A stretch of DNA of 64,000 bases from Bryobacteraceae bacterium (GCA_947458745.1 CANGYQ010000001.1:620001-684000), one strand, 5' to 3'. Numbered from the stretch's first letter, positions 17,767-25,915 are shown. The notes: generated by a model not told the origin, from the sequence alone. Made by a program: numbers and translations.

Positions 17767-18190
17767 GCTTCACCTCCGCCAACCCAGTGATCGGGTCAAT
17801 GCGGACGCGGCGCGATTGGCCGGTGTTGCGGATCTCCATCTCCGCGCCCGGCAATGTCCCTTGCGGGTCGACAAACAGGACCTGATCCGGCGTGACGTTG
17901 AACCCGCTCAGGTTCAACTGACGGCGAAACTTGCGCCCGGTAGCCTCAACTTGCGTTCGCGTCACACGAATCTCCACCCACTCCTGCTGCCGTTGCGCGT
18001 AGGTGGAGGCCTCGGAAAACAAGCTCGCCACGGACTCGCAGGCCGAAGTCAGCCGCAATGAATCAAGCCCCGCCGAGATCGAGGGATAGGTGATGCCCGC
18101 CATCACCGCAATGATCGCCACCACCACCAACATCTCGATCAACGTCACGCCCGCCCGGCCGCTGGGGTGCCGGGCATTGGGGCAGGTCAT
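17756..18190 (-). CDS. gspH: Type II secretion minor pseudopilin GspH
   Basis: Protein of 144 aa with the prepilin site GRAG/VTLIEMLVVVAII (Glu5 present) and a GspH-type globular domain (VEIRVTRTQVEATGRKF). The ATG overlaps the gspG stop. GspH is the adaptor between the major pseudopilin and the tip complex. Confidence 0.88.
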   Translation of the reverse strand: MTCPNARHPSGRAGVTLIEMLVVVAIIAVMAGITYPSISAGLDSLRLTSACESVASLFSEASTYAQRQQEWVEIRVTRTQVEATGRKFRRQLNLSGFNVTPDQVLFVDPQGTLPGAEMEIRNTGQSRRVRIDPITGLAEVKRAP

Positions 18191-18618
18191 TTCCAGCTCA
18201 CGACATCGGCGTTCAGCGCCTCGCCGCCGGCCTGGCCATCGGCACCCAACGAAATGATGTCCGGCTCATCGCCATGCTCACCTGGGAACTTGTAGAGATA
18301 CTCGCGACCCCAAGGGTCCAGTGGCACATCCTTGGGCAGGTAGTTCTTCTCCCGCAGTGCCTTCAGGCCTTGCTCGGTGGTGGGGAAAGTCCCCAGGTCC
18401 AGCTTGTACTGCGCGAGCGCCCCTTGGAAGTTCTGGATCTGTACCTTGGCCGCCGTCACTCGCGCCTGATCCGCCCGGCCCAGCAAGCGCGGAGCGACCA
18501 GCGCCGCAAACAACGCAATGATGGTCACCACCACCAGCATCTCGATCAGCGTGACGCCCGCGCGCCGCGCGCGACGGACAGGGTTCAGGACAGGTTTCAA
18601 GGGGGTCTTGCGGCTCAT
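18187..18618 (-). CDS. gspG: Type II secretion major pseudopilin GspG
   Basis: Protein of 143 aa with the prepilin site RRAG/VTLIEMLVVVTII. The hallmark GspG region follows: YKLDLGTFPTTEQGLKAL and PKDVPLDPWGREYLYKFPG, then ISLGADGQAGGEALNADV with the calcium-binding loop acidic residues. The start overlaps the gspF stop (ATGA). This is the shaft subunit of the pseudopilus. Confidence 0.97.
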   Translation of the reverse strand: MSRKTPLKPVLNPVRRARRAGVTLIEMLVVVTIIALFAALVAPRLLGRADQARVTAAKVQIQNFQGALAQYKLDLGTFPTTEQGLKALREKNYLPKDVPLDPWGREYLYKFPGEHGDEPDIISLGADGQAGGEALNADVVSWK

Positions 18619-19817
18619 ATTCCTACCTCATTAATGCTAGTGATCGCCAGCAGCATACTCAAGATCAACGCACCTACCACCAGGCCCATGACCAGGATCA
18701 GCAGCGGCTCAAACAAACTCGTAAAGCGCTTCACGGCGGCCCGCGTGTCGGCATCGTAGATGTCGGCCATGCGCGTGAACATCTGGTCCATCTGTCCGGT
18801 CTCTTCGCCTACCGCCAGCAAGTGGCTGGCCAGCGGCGGAAACTGGTGCGACCGTTCGAGCGGTCCCGCCAGGCCTTCACCCCGCTTGACACCCTGCGCC
18901 ACAGCATCCAGTGAACCCGCCATCTGCGTATTCGTCAGCACGCGCGCCGCAATTCCCAGCGCCTGCACCAGCGGCACGGAGTTCGAGATCAACGTGGACA
19001 TCGCGCGCGCAAACCGCGCCGTCTCCGCCTTGCGCACCGCATCGCCCAGCAAGGGTATCCGCAGTTGCAGCGCATCCCACTGGGCGCGCCCCGCCGGAGT
19101 CTGGATGTAGCTGTACAGACCCACGCCCAGCGCCGCCACGACCGCCAGCAGCAACAGGCCATAGTCAGTGGTGACCTGGCTCAACGTCAGCATGATCTGC
19201 GTTGGCAGCGGGATCTGCATGCGGCCATCTTCAAACATCGTGGCAAAGCGCGGCACCACAAAGTAGAGCAGCACAAAGATCGACGCCGCACCCACCACGG
19301 CCAGCAACGCCGGATAGACGATAGCCGAGATCACGTAGCCACGCAGATCGTCGCTCGACCGTTCGTATTCGGCCAACCGCTCAAACACCAGCGCCAGTGA
19401 TCCGCCCGCTTCACCCGCCCGGACCATGTTGACGAACAGCTCGCCAAAAACTTTCGGCTGACCGGCCAGAGCATCGGCCAGCGGCTTGCCGCCCTTCACC
19501 GCCTGCAGCACTTCGCCGATGATCACCTTCATCTCGTCGCGCTCGGTCAACTCCGTCGCGATCGTCAACGCCCGGTCCAGCGGGACGCCGGAAGAGAGCA
19601 GCGTCGCCATCTCCTGCGTGAAGAACCGGACATCCTTGCGCGAGACGGTCCGCCACACCGGCAGCGCGAAGCCTTTCGGGGCCGACGTGCCGAGATCCAC
19701 CGGGGTCAGCCCTTGACGCCGCAACTCCGCCAGCGCCGCTTCCCGCGTCGCCATCGTCAGCGTGCCCGCGCGAGGGCGTCCGTCGCGAGCCACCGCGCGA
19801 TAGTGGAACGTCGTCAC
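18615..19817 (-). CDS. gspF: Type II secretion inner-membrane platform protein GspF
   Basis: Protein of 400 aa with two T2SSF domains (~65-190 and ~270-395) and three membrane segments, including ALLAVVGAASIFVLLYFVVP and PLLILVMGLVVGALILSML. Conserved GEAGG and GEETGQ motifs are present in the two halves. The start is a GTG at 19817, three bases after the gspE stop, with GGAG ten bases upstream. It transmits ATPase motion to the growing pseudopilus. Confidence 0.96.
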   Translation of the reverse strand: MTTFHYRAVARDGRPRAGTLTMATREAALAELRRQGLTPVDLGTSAPKGFALPVWRTVSRKDVRFFTQEMATLLSSGVPLDRALTIATELTERDEMKVIIGEVLQAVKGGKPLADALAGQPKVFGELFVNMVRAGEAGGSLALVFERLAEYERSSDDLRGYVISAIVYPALLAVVGAASIFVLLYFVVPRFATMFEDGRMQIPLPTQIMLTLSQVTTDYGLLLLAVVAALGVGLYSYIQTPAGRAQWDALQLRIPLLGDAVRKAETARFARAMSTLISNSVPLVQALGIAARVLTNTQMAGSLDAVAQGVKRGEGLAGPLERSHQFPPLASHLLAVGEETGQMDQMFTRMADIYDADTRAAVKRFTSLFEPLLILVMGLVVGALILSMLLAITSINEVGI

Positions 19818-19820
19818 CCG

Positions 19821-21452
19821 TTAAAACTCCTGCGTCACGCGCACGACTTCATCCACCGTGGTGACGCCATCGGCCACCTTCTGCCAGCCGTCTTCGCGCA
19901 GCGTCTTCATGCCCGCGCGCCGGGCGGCGGCAGTGAGGATGCTGGAGTACGCATTCTGCATACACAGACGGCGCAGCTCCTCGTTCATCTCCATCAGCTC
20001 AAAGATACCCACGCGTCCCAGGTAACCCGTGCCGAAGCAGCGCTCACACCCCGCGCCGCGGTGGGTTTGGATCGTGTCGCCCCACGGATTGGTGACCATC
20101 GCATCCGGGCGTCGGCACTGGGTGCAGATCACACGCACCAGCCGCTGGGCCAGCACGGCGGTGAGGGACGAAACGATCAGGTAGTTCTCCACCCCCATGT
20201 CCGTCAATCGCGCAATCGAACTCGGCGCATCGTTGGTGTGCAGGGTGGAATAGACAAAGTGGCCGGTCAGCGCGGCGCGAATGGCGACATCAGCCGTTTC
20301 GCGATCGCGGATTTCGCCCACCATGATCACATCCGGGTCCTGGCGGACGATGTGCCGCAAGCCGGAAGCAAAGGTCAACCCGATCTGCCCGTTCACATGG
20401 ATCTGGTTGATGCCATCCATCTGATACTCCACCGGGTCTTCGATGGTGATGATCTTCTTGTCGGTCTGGTTGATGCGCTTCAGCGCGGAATACAGCGTGG
20501 TGGACTTGCCGCTGCCGGTGGGCCCGGTGACCAGAAAGATGCCGTGCGAAAGCGACGTAAAGTACGTCATTCGCTCCAGCATCCGGTCATCAAAGCCCAG
20601 CGACCGCAGGTCATACAACCCCGTGGCCGACCGGTCCAGCAAGCGCATCACCACGCTTTCGCCATAGAGCGTCGGCAGCGTGGAGACGCGCAGATCCACT
20701 TCCCGGCCCAGCGTCTTGGTCTTGATGCGGCCGTCCTGCGGCAGGCGACGCTCGGCGATGTTCATTTTCGCCATCAGCTTGACGCGGGAGATCACAGCGG
20801 CTTTCAGTTCACGCGGCGGCGGCTCCTGCTCCTGCAGGACGCCATCGACGCGGAACCGGACGCGGAACTCTTTCTCAAACGGCTCCAGGTGAATATCGGA
20901 GGCGCGCTTTTCCACCGCCCGCGCGACCATCGCATTGACCAGGCGGATCACCGGTGCCTCACTCGCCATGTCGCGCAGATGTTCCAGATCTTCCGACGCT
21001 TCGGCATCGGTCAACTGCGCCGGGTCCAACCGCCGCTCCCCAAATTGACGAGCCAGCGCCTCAGCAATCTCACCTTCCGCCGCGATCACTGGCGTGACGC
21101 GGAAGCCGGTGGCCAGGCGCACGGCGGCGATGGTCTCAAAATCCATCGGATCGGCCATCGCCAGGGTCAGCGTCAGCGTGTCTTCATCCAGCGCATACGG
21201 GATCACCTTCGCGGTTTCCAGAAACCGCTCCGTCAATCCGTCCACTTCCGGCGCGCCATCAGTGAGGCTCACCAGCGGCAGACTCAACTGCTCCGACAGC
21301 GCCACCAGCACATCGCGCTGGGCCACAAAGCCCAGGTCCACCAGAATGCGACCGATCTTGTCACCGGGCCGCTCCCGCTGCAATTCCAGGCCCCGCCCGA
21401 GATCCTCGGCCGTCAGCAGACCCTTCGCGATCAGCCGTTCCCCGAGCCGCAC
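19821..21452 (-). CDS. gspE: Type II secretion ATPase GspE
   Basis: Protein of 543 aa. An N-terminal MshEN/GspE-N domain (~1-145) binds GspL. The ATPase core has Walker A GPTGSGKST at 310-318, an Asp box (ITIEDPVEY), Walker B (DVIMVGEIRD, ~374-383) and a His box (TGHFVYSTLHTNDA). A tetracysteine zinc site is C443, C446, C469, C472. The start is a GTG immediately after the preceding stop TAG. It powers pseudopilus assembly at the cytoplasmic membrane. All catalytic motifs are intact. Confidence 0.97.
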   Translation of the reverse strand: MRLGERLIAKGLLTAEDLGRGLELQRERPGDKIGRILVDLGFVAQRDVLVALSEQLSLPLVSLTDGAPEVDGLTERFLETAKVIPYALDEDTLTLTLAMADPMDFETIAAVRLATGFRVTPVIAAEGEIAEALARQFGERRLDPAQLTDAEASEDLEHLRDMASEAPVIRLVNAMVARAVEKRASDIHLEPFEKEFRVRFRVDGVLQEQEPPPRELKAAVISRVKLMAKMNIAERRLPQDGRIKTKTLGREVDLRVSTLPTLYGESVVMRLLDRSATGLYDLRSLGFDDRMLERMTYFTSLSHGIFLVTGPTGSGKSTTLYSALKRINQTDKKIITIEDPVEYQMDGINQIHVNGQIGLTFASGLRHIVRQDPDVIMVGEIRDRETADVAIRAALTGHFVYSTLHTNDAPSSIARLTDMGVENYLIVSSLTAVLAQRLVRVICTQCRRPDAMVTNPWGDTIQTHRGAGCERCFGTGYLGRVGIFELMEMNEELRRLCMQNAYSSILTAAARRAGMKTLREDGWQKVADGVTTVDEVVRVTQEF

Positions 21453-21935
21453 CTAAAACTCGCTCACTTGCGCGCTCTTCTTATCCAGCAGATCCTGCCG
21501 CGTCGCCCGCATCACGATCTGTCCGGGAAGGCCGGTGTTGTCTTCATTCGATTTACGAAAAATGGTGACGCCCAGCACCACGTTCTCCTGCGCGGGCATC
21601 GTCTCCAGCATCACGGCGGTCCGCTGCAGGATCTCCTGCATGGAGGCGCGCAGCACCGGCAGCCGTTCCAGCCGCTTCTGCCGCAGCCGCGCCAAATCTT
21701 CCTTGGACTGCCGGGTGGAGAAAGGCCCGGCCGCCGTCACCGCCAGGCCGACTTCAGCCGACAGCACCACGCCTACACCCTCAACATAAACGCCCCGCGT
21801 CATCCCCAGCAGCAGGAACGGGTCGTCGAACAGCGTCTCGATGCGCCGGTCCACCATCTTTTCCACCGTCTGCAGCGCCGCCCGATCGGGTGCTGCCAGC
21901 GCCGCCAAACAAACCAGTCCGATCAGCCGCTTCAT
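21453..21935 (-). CDS. Hypothetical exported protein between anti-sigma gene and gspE
   Basis: Protein of 160 aa starting at an ATG that overlaps the upstream stop (ATGA). It has a short signal peptide (~1-19). A central helical stretch rich in Arg and Gln (SKEDLARLRQKRLERLPVLRASMQEILQ) looks coiled-coil. The N-terminal part has DDPFLLLGMTRGVYVEGVGVVLS. No family recognised. It is locked in the operon between the regulators and gspE, so a link to envelope sensing or the secretion machine is possible (inference). Confidence 0.75.
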   Translation of the reverse strand: MKRLIGLVCLAALAAPDRAALQTVEKMVDRRIETLFDDPFLLLGMTRGVYVEGVGVVLSAEVGLAVTAAGPFSTRQSKEDLARLRQKRLERLPVLRASMQEILQRTAVMLETMPAQENVVLGVTIFRKSNEDNTGLPGQIVMRATRQDLLDKKSAQVSEF

Positions 21936-22483
21936 CGCGTGGACCCCAAATCGGCCGAAGCCACAATCATGCGGTTCATCTGCTTGCGGAACAGGTCAAA
22001 GTTCTCTTCCACCGTCAGCATCTGCGCCCGGTGCTGGAACTCCAGGCGCTTTTCCGCCACCGCCACCGCTTCCTTCAACTGAACATCGTGCGTCTGCTTG
22101 GCATCGGCCAGCGCTTCCGTCAGCCGAGCCTCAAACCGGGCTTCGAGCTGCCGCGAGAGTTTTTCGTAGGCCGCCGGATCAGCGGGCGCGGTCTGCGCCG
22201 TCGCCACCGCCGCCGGGACCGCGGCCGCCGGACGCATCATCCAGCCATGCCCCAAAATCGCCAGCGACAACATCGCCGACGCCGAAGCCATACCCCAGGC
22301 CGGGAACCGTTGCCACCAGCGCGGCTCAAACACTTTGTCGGACACAAACGCGATCCGCCACGGCGGCTCCTGGTCCGGCACCTGGCGCAACGCGGCAATC
22401 GTCGCCGCCACGCGCTCCTGGTCTTCCGGGGGATCTTCCCGGAAAAGCGCTTTCAGTTCTTCGTCCATCGCTTGCCTGTCCAT
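21932..22483 (-). CDS. Putative anti-sigma factor, single-pass membrane protein
   Basis: Protein of 183 aa directly downstream of the ECF sigma gene, start ATG with GAGGA upstream. The N-terminal ~60 residues are acidic and cytoplasmic, one membrane helix lies at ~62-80 (WGMASASAMLSLAILGHGWM), and the outer part (~95-175) is a long charged coiled coil. No zinc-binding HxxxCxxC motif is visible, so it is not a classic ZAS anti-sigma. The role is inferred from position and topology. Confidence 0.6.
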   Translation of the reverse strand: MDRQAMDEELKALFREDPPEDQERVAATIAALRQVPDQEPPWRIAFVSDKVFEPRWWQRFPAWGMASASAMLSLAILGHGWMMRPAAAVPAAVATAQTAPADPAAYEKLSRQLEARFEARLTEALADAKQTHDVQLKEAVAVAEKRLEFQHRAQMLTVEENFDLFRKQMNRMIVASADLGSTR

Positions 22484-22502
22484 CGTTTCCTCAAGCTTTC
22501 GC

Positions 22503-23033
22503 CTAAACCACCGGTGCCAGCACGCCTTTCAGGATCTCCAGACCCGTGTACAACCGGGATTTCACCGTCGAGACCGGGATGTCCAAAATAGCGGCCATCT
22601 CGTCAAACTTGAAGCCCTCATAGACCTTCAACACCACCGCCTCGCGCTGATCGGGCGACAGTTGCTTCAGCGCCCGCTCCACCGCCAGCGTCGTTTCAAC
22701 AGGATACAGGCGGCCGGTCTGATCCCCCACCGCCTGCTCTTCCATCTCCTGCTGGGGCCGGGCTTTTCTCAGCAGCGAATAGGACTCGTTGTGCGCAATG
22801 CGGTACAGCCAAGGAGAAAACCGTCCCGCATCGTCCAACTTGCCCAAATTCTGCCAGGCCTTCAAGAAGACCTCCTGAGTGACATCCATCGCATCCTCCC
22901 GGTGCCCCAGCAGTTTGGCTACATAGTTGAAGACACGCTTCTCCCAGCGGGAGACGAGGACGTTATAGGCGTCCACATCCCCGCGGCGGGCTTTCCCGAT
23001 CAAGTCGCGGTCTTCCACTTCCCGGAAGATCAA
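22503..23033 (-). CDS. RNA polymerase ECF sigma factor (RpoE-like)
   Basis: Protein of 176 aa with sigma region 2 (~8-80: LVSRWEKRVFNYVAKLLG, DAMDVTQEVFLKAW, FSPWLYRIAHN) and region 4 (~118-170: LSPDQREAVVLKVYEGFKF, ISTVKSRL-type helix as VSTVKSRLYTGLE). A TTG start at 23033 with GGAG eight bases upstream fits best. It heads the operon that runs through anti-sigma-like, exported protein and all gsp genes, so it probably controls or is co-controlled with secretion. Confidence 0.92.
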   Translation of the reverse strand: MIFREVEDRDLIGKARRGDVDAYNVLVSRWEKRVFNYVAKLLGHREDAMDVTQEVFLKAWQNLGKLDDAGRFSPWLYRIAHNESYSLLRKARPQQEMEEQAVGDQTGRLYPVETTLAVERALKQLSPDQREAVVLKVYEGFKFDEMAAILDIPVSTVKSRLYTGLEILKGVLAPVV

Positions 23034-23084
23034 TTTCTGGCTCCGTTCTTCAAGACGCAGACAAATGGAAAAAAGTCGGACGGC

Positions 23085-23114
23085 TTTATGTTATCTGCGA
23101 ACCCGGCTGTCCAA
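23085..23114 (-). promoter_or_regulatory. Possible promoter of the sigma/gsp operon
   Basis: On the minus strand TTGGAC (23114-23109) is followed after 18 bases by CATAAA (23090-23085), about 50 bases before the sigma factor start. Matches are 4 of 6 in each box. An ECF-type autoregulated promoter could not be picked out with confidence. Confidence 0.33.
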
Positions 23115-23166
23115 GATCTCGTGAGACGCCCGGCGTTCTCCCATCCATGATCAAAAGCGATTCCCG

Positions 23167-23448
23167 ATGGAATCTTTGCTCACCAACCTCGCCGACGAAC
23201 TCCTCCTGCAAGACATCACCGAACCAAGCGCCGTTCTCGGCTCTCTTTCCGATTGCGAACTCCAAGCCGCCTACGATCACATCCTCGAACAGTTCGCCCT
23301 GGAACTTCTGATCGGCGCTCACGAAAATTCGGACTGGTTCAACGGCACGCTCGTCATCGACGCCAACCACGGCCCCATCCATCTCCTCCAAGCCGCCTTC
23401 TATGCGGTCAAGCTCGAAGTGCAGGCACGGGGCGTTGTTGTGTGTTGA
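23167..23448 (+). CDS. Hypothetical protein, possibly truncated at an island border
   Basis: ORF of 93 aa whose third codon positions are strongly GC-rich, as in bona fide genes here; the opposite strand lacks this. The first ~80 residues are a plausible acidic globular protein (ELQAAYDHILEQFALELL). The last few residues (ARGVVVC) look like read-through into unrelated DNA, and the base composition drops right after it. I suspect the gene lost its 3' end when the Rhs island arrived. No recognisable domain. Confidence 0.55.
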   Translation: MESLLTNLADELLLQDITEPSAVLGSLSDCELQAAYDHILEQFALELLIGAHENSDWFNGTLVIDANHGPIHLLQAAFYAVKLEVQARGVVVC

Positions 23449-23456
23449 ACGCCACG

Positions 23457-23885
23457 CTAACTTTCACAGAAGACCTCGTGTTTCCCCTGCTGAACAAGCG
23501 TTTCGCCATAGATTAGTTCGCCATCTGCGAGTTGATACGGAAAGTACACTTCTACCGAGTAGCCGCCTGAATGTTCGAGGTTTACTTGAATGGCGTCACT
23601 CTTCTCAACGGAGTTCGGCAACGTTATCGATACATCGAAAACCACTGCAATCGCCTTACACTCTCCTCGACTCGCCATTGCTCTGAGCGAGTCATTTAGG
23701 ACAAAAAGCAAGTCTCTGGATTTTGGGCGATCCGTGTCGGAGTCGGCGGCTCCTATTTGAGTGATTGATCCGTCCAGACTCATGCAGCCGCCATAAGGAT
23801 AGAACTCCCCGTGCTGTTTCAGCATTCGCTCAGCTACGGGAAGCACTGCGTTCATCAGCATCTCCGACTCCGATTTAGGTGTCAT
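23457..23885 (-). CDS. Putative immunity protein to the Rhs-associated toxin
   Basis: Protein of 142 aa whose ATG overlaps the stop of the Rhs gene (ATGA), the usual arrangement for an immunity gene. It is soluble and acidic, with blocks HGEFYPYGGCMSLDG, KAIAVVFDVSITLP, GYSVEVYFPYQ and IYGETLVQQG, a pattern I associate with an uncharacterised bacterial family often seen in such loci (recalled, not checked). Base composition is lower in GC than the surrounding core genes, pointing to transfer. Immunity function is inferred from position. Confidence 0.65.
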   Translation of the reverse strand: MTPKSESEMLMNAVLPVAERMLKQHGEFYPYGGCMSLDGSITQIGAADSDTDRPKSRDLLFVLNDSLRAMASRGECKAIAVVFDVSITLPNSVEKSDAIQVNLEHSGGYSVEVYFPYQLADGELIYGETLVQQGKHEVFCES

Positions 23886-25294
23886 TGCGGTGGCCCAAGA
23901 TCGTCTCGGCGGATAATCCTCGTAGGGGGTTGTTGGGTAGGTTTCGTGACGTGTGTATTGGTTCCCGTCACAATCACATGCTCTCGGCCCGTTTGCCCCG
24001 CAACTTCCCGTTGAATCTTCATCTGCGATGTATTGCTGACTACTTTCACATCTTTTATGTCGCCGACCACCGTGCTCGTGTTGATGTCAGGAATCGATCT
24101 TCCAGCCGTGCCAGTGATGGGCGTCGTATTTTTCGTCAGCCCCATGTCATTGAGGACTCTTCCCTCACTCGCCGCACCACGGGCCGCATTCCGTGTGACA
24201 AGTGGCACTTCGGCTGCTGTTACGCTCACGGCCCTTGCAGCCCCTAGTTCAGCCAACGGCGACAAGAGCATCACAGCATTAGCTGCTTCCATCCCCTGAC
24301 GCTGGTCTATGTTCGTCGGCGTGAATGCGTCCGGGACCAAATCGCCGAAGACTCGCTGACCACCATTGAATGGGGCCGCAAGTCCGTCAGCCAAACGATT
24401 CGGGAGGTTGACGAGGCCGCTGGTGAAAGCGTTGGTGACTGCGCCCACACCGCCGAGCACATAGTTTGCACAACTGACCACACCCTGAAAGCAGTCTCGT
24501 CCATTCGGGTCGGTGTTCTTGAGCGGATTGTTGCGAACGTAGGCGTACAGGTTCCAACTCTGCGGATCAATTGTGTGCTGATCTGCGAACGGCGCATCGG
24601 GCGAAGTAAATCTACCCTGAGCGCCACTGAAGTATCTCGCCCCGAAGAAATCGAGGCCCGACTCCGCATCTCGCTCCTTGCCGGTGAACCGCAGCGACAA
24701 CTTCTGAGGCTCTTCCGTCGGCTCATACCCGCCCACATCCGTCCGGCCACCGGCTCCGGCGCGGAGTGCTTCGCCGAAGGGGAAGTAGTCATACCGGCGG
24801 ACCACCGCTTGCGCTCCACTGGTCACCACGCGAGTCGAGCCCAGATGGTCGCTGGTCAGGTATTGCGTCGTCGTTGCGGGAGCGGTCCCGCCGTACTCCG
24901 CCGCCAACTGGCCCGCCGCATCGTAGACATAGGTGATCGCGCTGGAACCCGTCGACTTCGTGATCCGGCGTCCATCGCCATCGTAGGTGTAGGTGGTCGT
25001 AACGCCCGCCAGCGTGCTCGACGTCACGTGGCCTTCAGCGTCATAGCTGAAGGTGTAGCCGCCAATCGCCGTCTGCTGCCCCGCCGCATCGTAAGCACTG
25101 CTCTGGATCAGCAGCCGGTTGCCGCCATCAAAGTTCGCGGCATTCACGGGAGTGAACGAATTCGGCGAAAGCCCCGTCCACGCGCTCATTACGCTCAGCA
25201 CAGCAAGTGAACTGCTCGGCGGCAAATTCGGCTTCGCAGTCGCGGCAACACCCGCCCACAGCAACGCTAGGAGCACAATCCAGATTCGATTCAT
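23882..25294 (-). CDS. Short Rhs-core protein with C-terminal PD-(D/E)xK-like nuclease toxin
   Basis: Protein of 470 aa with a signal peptide (~1-20), a few YD repeats (YTFSYDAEGHVTS, TYTYDGDGRRITK, ITYVYDAAGQL at ~80-130), and the Rhs core (FTGKERDAESGLDFFGARYF ~203-222, GRFTSPD, NLYAYVRNNPLKNTDPNG ~248-265). After the core comes a variable linker and a toxin tip (~372-470) with E377, IPD403 and D412-I-K414, fitting a restriction-endonuclease-like active site. Full Rhs proteins have many more repeats, so this is a minimal carrier. The start overlaps the CPCC gene stop and the end overlaps the putative immunity gene. Confidence 0.82.
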   Translation of the reverse strand: MNRIWIVLLALLWAGVAATAKPNLPPSSSLAVLSVMSAWTGLSPNSFTPVNAANFDGGNRLLIQSSAYDAAGQQTAIGGYTFSYDAEGHVTSSTLAGVTTTYTYDGDGRRITKSTGSSAITYVYDAAGQLAAEYGGTAPATTTQYLTSDHLGSTRVVTSGAQAVVRRYDYFPFGEALRAGAGGRTDVGGYEPTEEPQKLSLRFTGKERDAESGLDFFGARYFSGAQGRFTSPDAPFADQHTIDPQSWNLYAYVRNNPLKNTDPNGRDCFQGVVSCANYVLGGVGAVTNAFTSGLVNLPNRLADGLAAPFNGGQRVFGDLVPDAFTPTNIDQRQGMEAANAVMLLSPLAELGAARAVSVTAAEVPLVTRNAARGAASEGRVLNDMGLTKNTTPITGTAGRSIPDINTSTVVGDIKDVKVVSNTSQMKIQREVAGQTGREHVIVTGTNTHVTKPTQQPPTRIIRRDDLGPPQ

Positions 25295-25545
25295 GAGGGA
25301 ATCTCCACTGGACTCGGCTCGCGAACTTGGTTTACAAACTCCTTTGATACAGCACCGAGAACCGTAAAGTTTTGTCTGGCTTGATTGAGGCTGACCCCGT
25401 TTGCGCCGCCCACGCGGTTTGGATCCTCAAATTGAATGTTGTCATCCTCCCAAAAGCACACGGGGCAAATCTCGAACGTCCCCGGGGGCTCTTCGCCGAT
25501 TGTGAGGAATCCACAGCATGGACAGGGAAACATCGCATTCCTCAT
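25291..25545 (-). CDS. CPCC-motif cysteine-rich protein, possible orphan immunity gene
   Basis: Protein of 84 aa (or 80 aa from the in-frame ATG at 25533, which has AGGA before it). It contains FPCPCCGFLTI near the N-terminus and a second pair CPVC (residues ~27-30), giving a zinc-ribbon-like CPCC...CPVC arrangement as in Pfam Cys_rich_CPCC, followed by WEDDNIQFEDP. Members are often neighbours of polymorphic toxins (recalled). Its ATG overlaps the stop of a toxin remnant upstream and its stop overlaps the Rhs start, so it probably was the immunity gene of the lost toxin. Confidence 0.8.
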   Translation of the reverse strand: MRNAMFPCPCCGFLTIGEEPPGTFEICPVCFWEDDNIQFEDPNRVGGANGVSLNQARQNFTVLGAVSKEFVNQVREPSPVEIPS

Positions 25546-25631
25546 TTCTGGTTGTGAAAGTACACTGCGCCATCCTTCGGCTTGAACATGGTCTTTGGCA
25601 CGCCCTGTGCGTTCTTGACAGCGAAGGTGTT
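25542..25631 (-). pseudogene. Remnant of a toxin C-terminus (last ~30 codons)
   Basis: In the frame that ends at the TGA overlapping the CPCC start, codons read SNTFAVKNAQGVPKTMFKPK and end HNQK-stop. Upstream the frame enters a palindromic element (25636-25709) and then sequence without coding character. The ATGA overlap with an immunity-like gene and the abrupt start indicate the tail of an older toxin gene whose body has been lost. The toxin type cannot be told from so few residues. Confidence 0.45.
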
Positions 25632-25635
25632 CGAG

Positions 25636-25709
25636 GGAAAAGGGGACGGCCTGAATTTGCACCTTTTCACCCTGCCGATGCGGAGGCAGTCTGCTCCGTC
25701 CCCTTTTCC
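25636..25709. mobile_element. 74-bp palindromic REP/MITE-like element
   Basis: Perfect 14-bp inverted arms GGAAAAGGGGACGG (25636-25649) and CCGTCCCCTTTTCC (25696-25709) enclose an inner hairpin CTGCC-8-GGCAG (25672-25689). Such GGGGACGG-type palindromes resemble REP elements moved by RAYT transposases (established type; membership here is inference). No second copy was seen in the window. It sits exactly where the toxin remnant loses coding character. The remaining ~200 bases to 25915 show no convincing gene. Confidence 0.6.
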
Positions 25710-25915
25710 TTCTCCGCGCCCTTCTTCGCCGGACGCCCACGACTCCTCCATTGCCGCCCAAACTCCCGCTCCAGGGACTGCTGGTCCCAGCGGCGATCCC
25801 GCATAGGCCGCCCTCCTCACCCGCTGCGATTCCCGCGTATCTTCCACTCCTTCTGCTCGCCCCGGTTAGCCAGCTCATCTTCGACGGTAAGCGACCAGCG
25901 TCCGCCTGCATCATC

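Noticed and set aside
19713-22082. Plus-strand open frame of 789 codons
   Set aside because: Antisense to gspE/gspF with their intact motifs; His/Arg/Gln-rich translation typical of shadows.
23086-23391. Minus-strand open frame of 101 codons overlapping the 23167 gene
   Set aside because: Codon-position GC bias favours the plus strand, and the frame crosses the sigma promoter region.
25546-25914. N-terminal extension of the CPCC protein to 207 aa
   Set aside because: It reads through the palindromic element with low-complexity Arg/Gly text; the CPCC domain begins at 25545.
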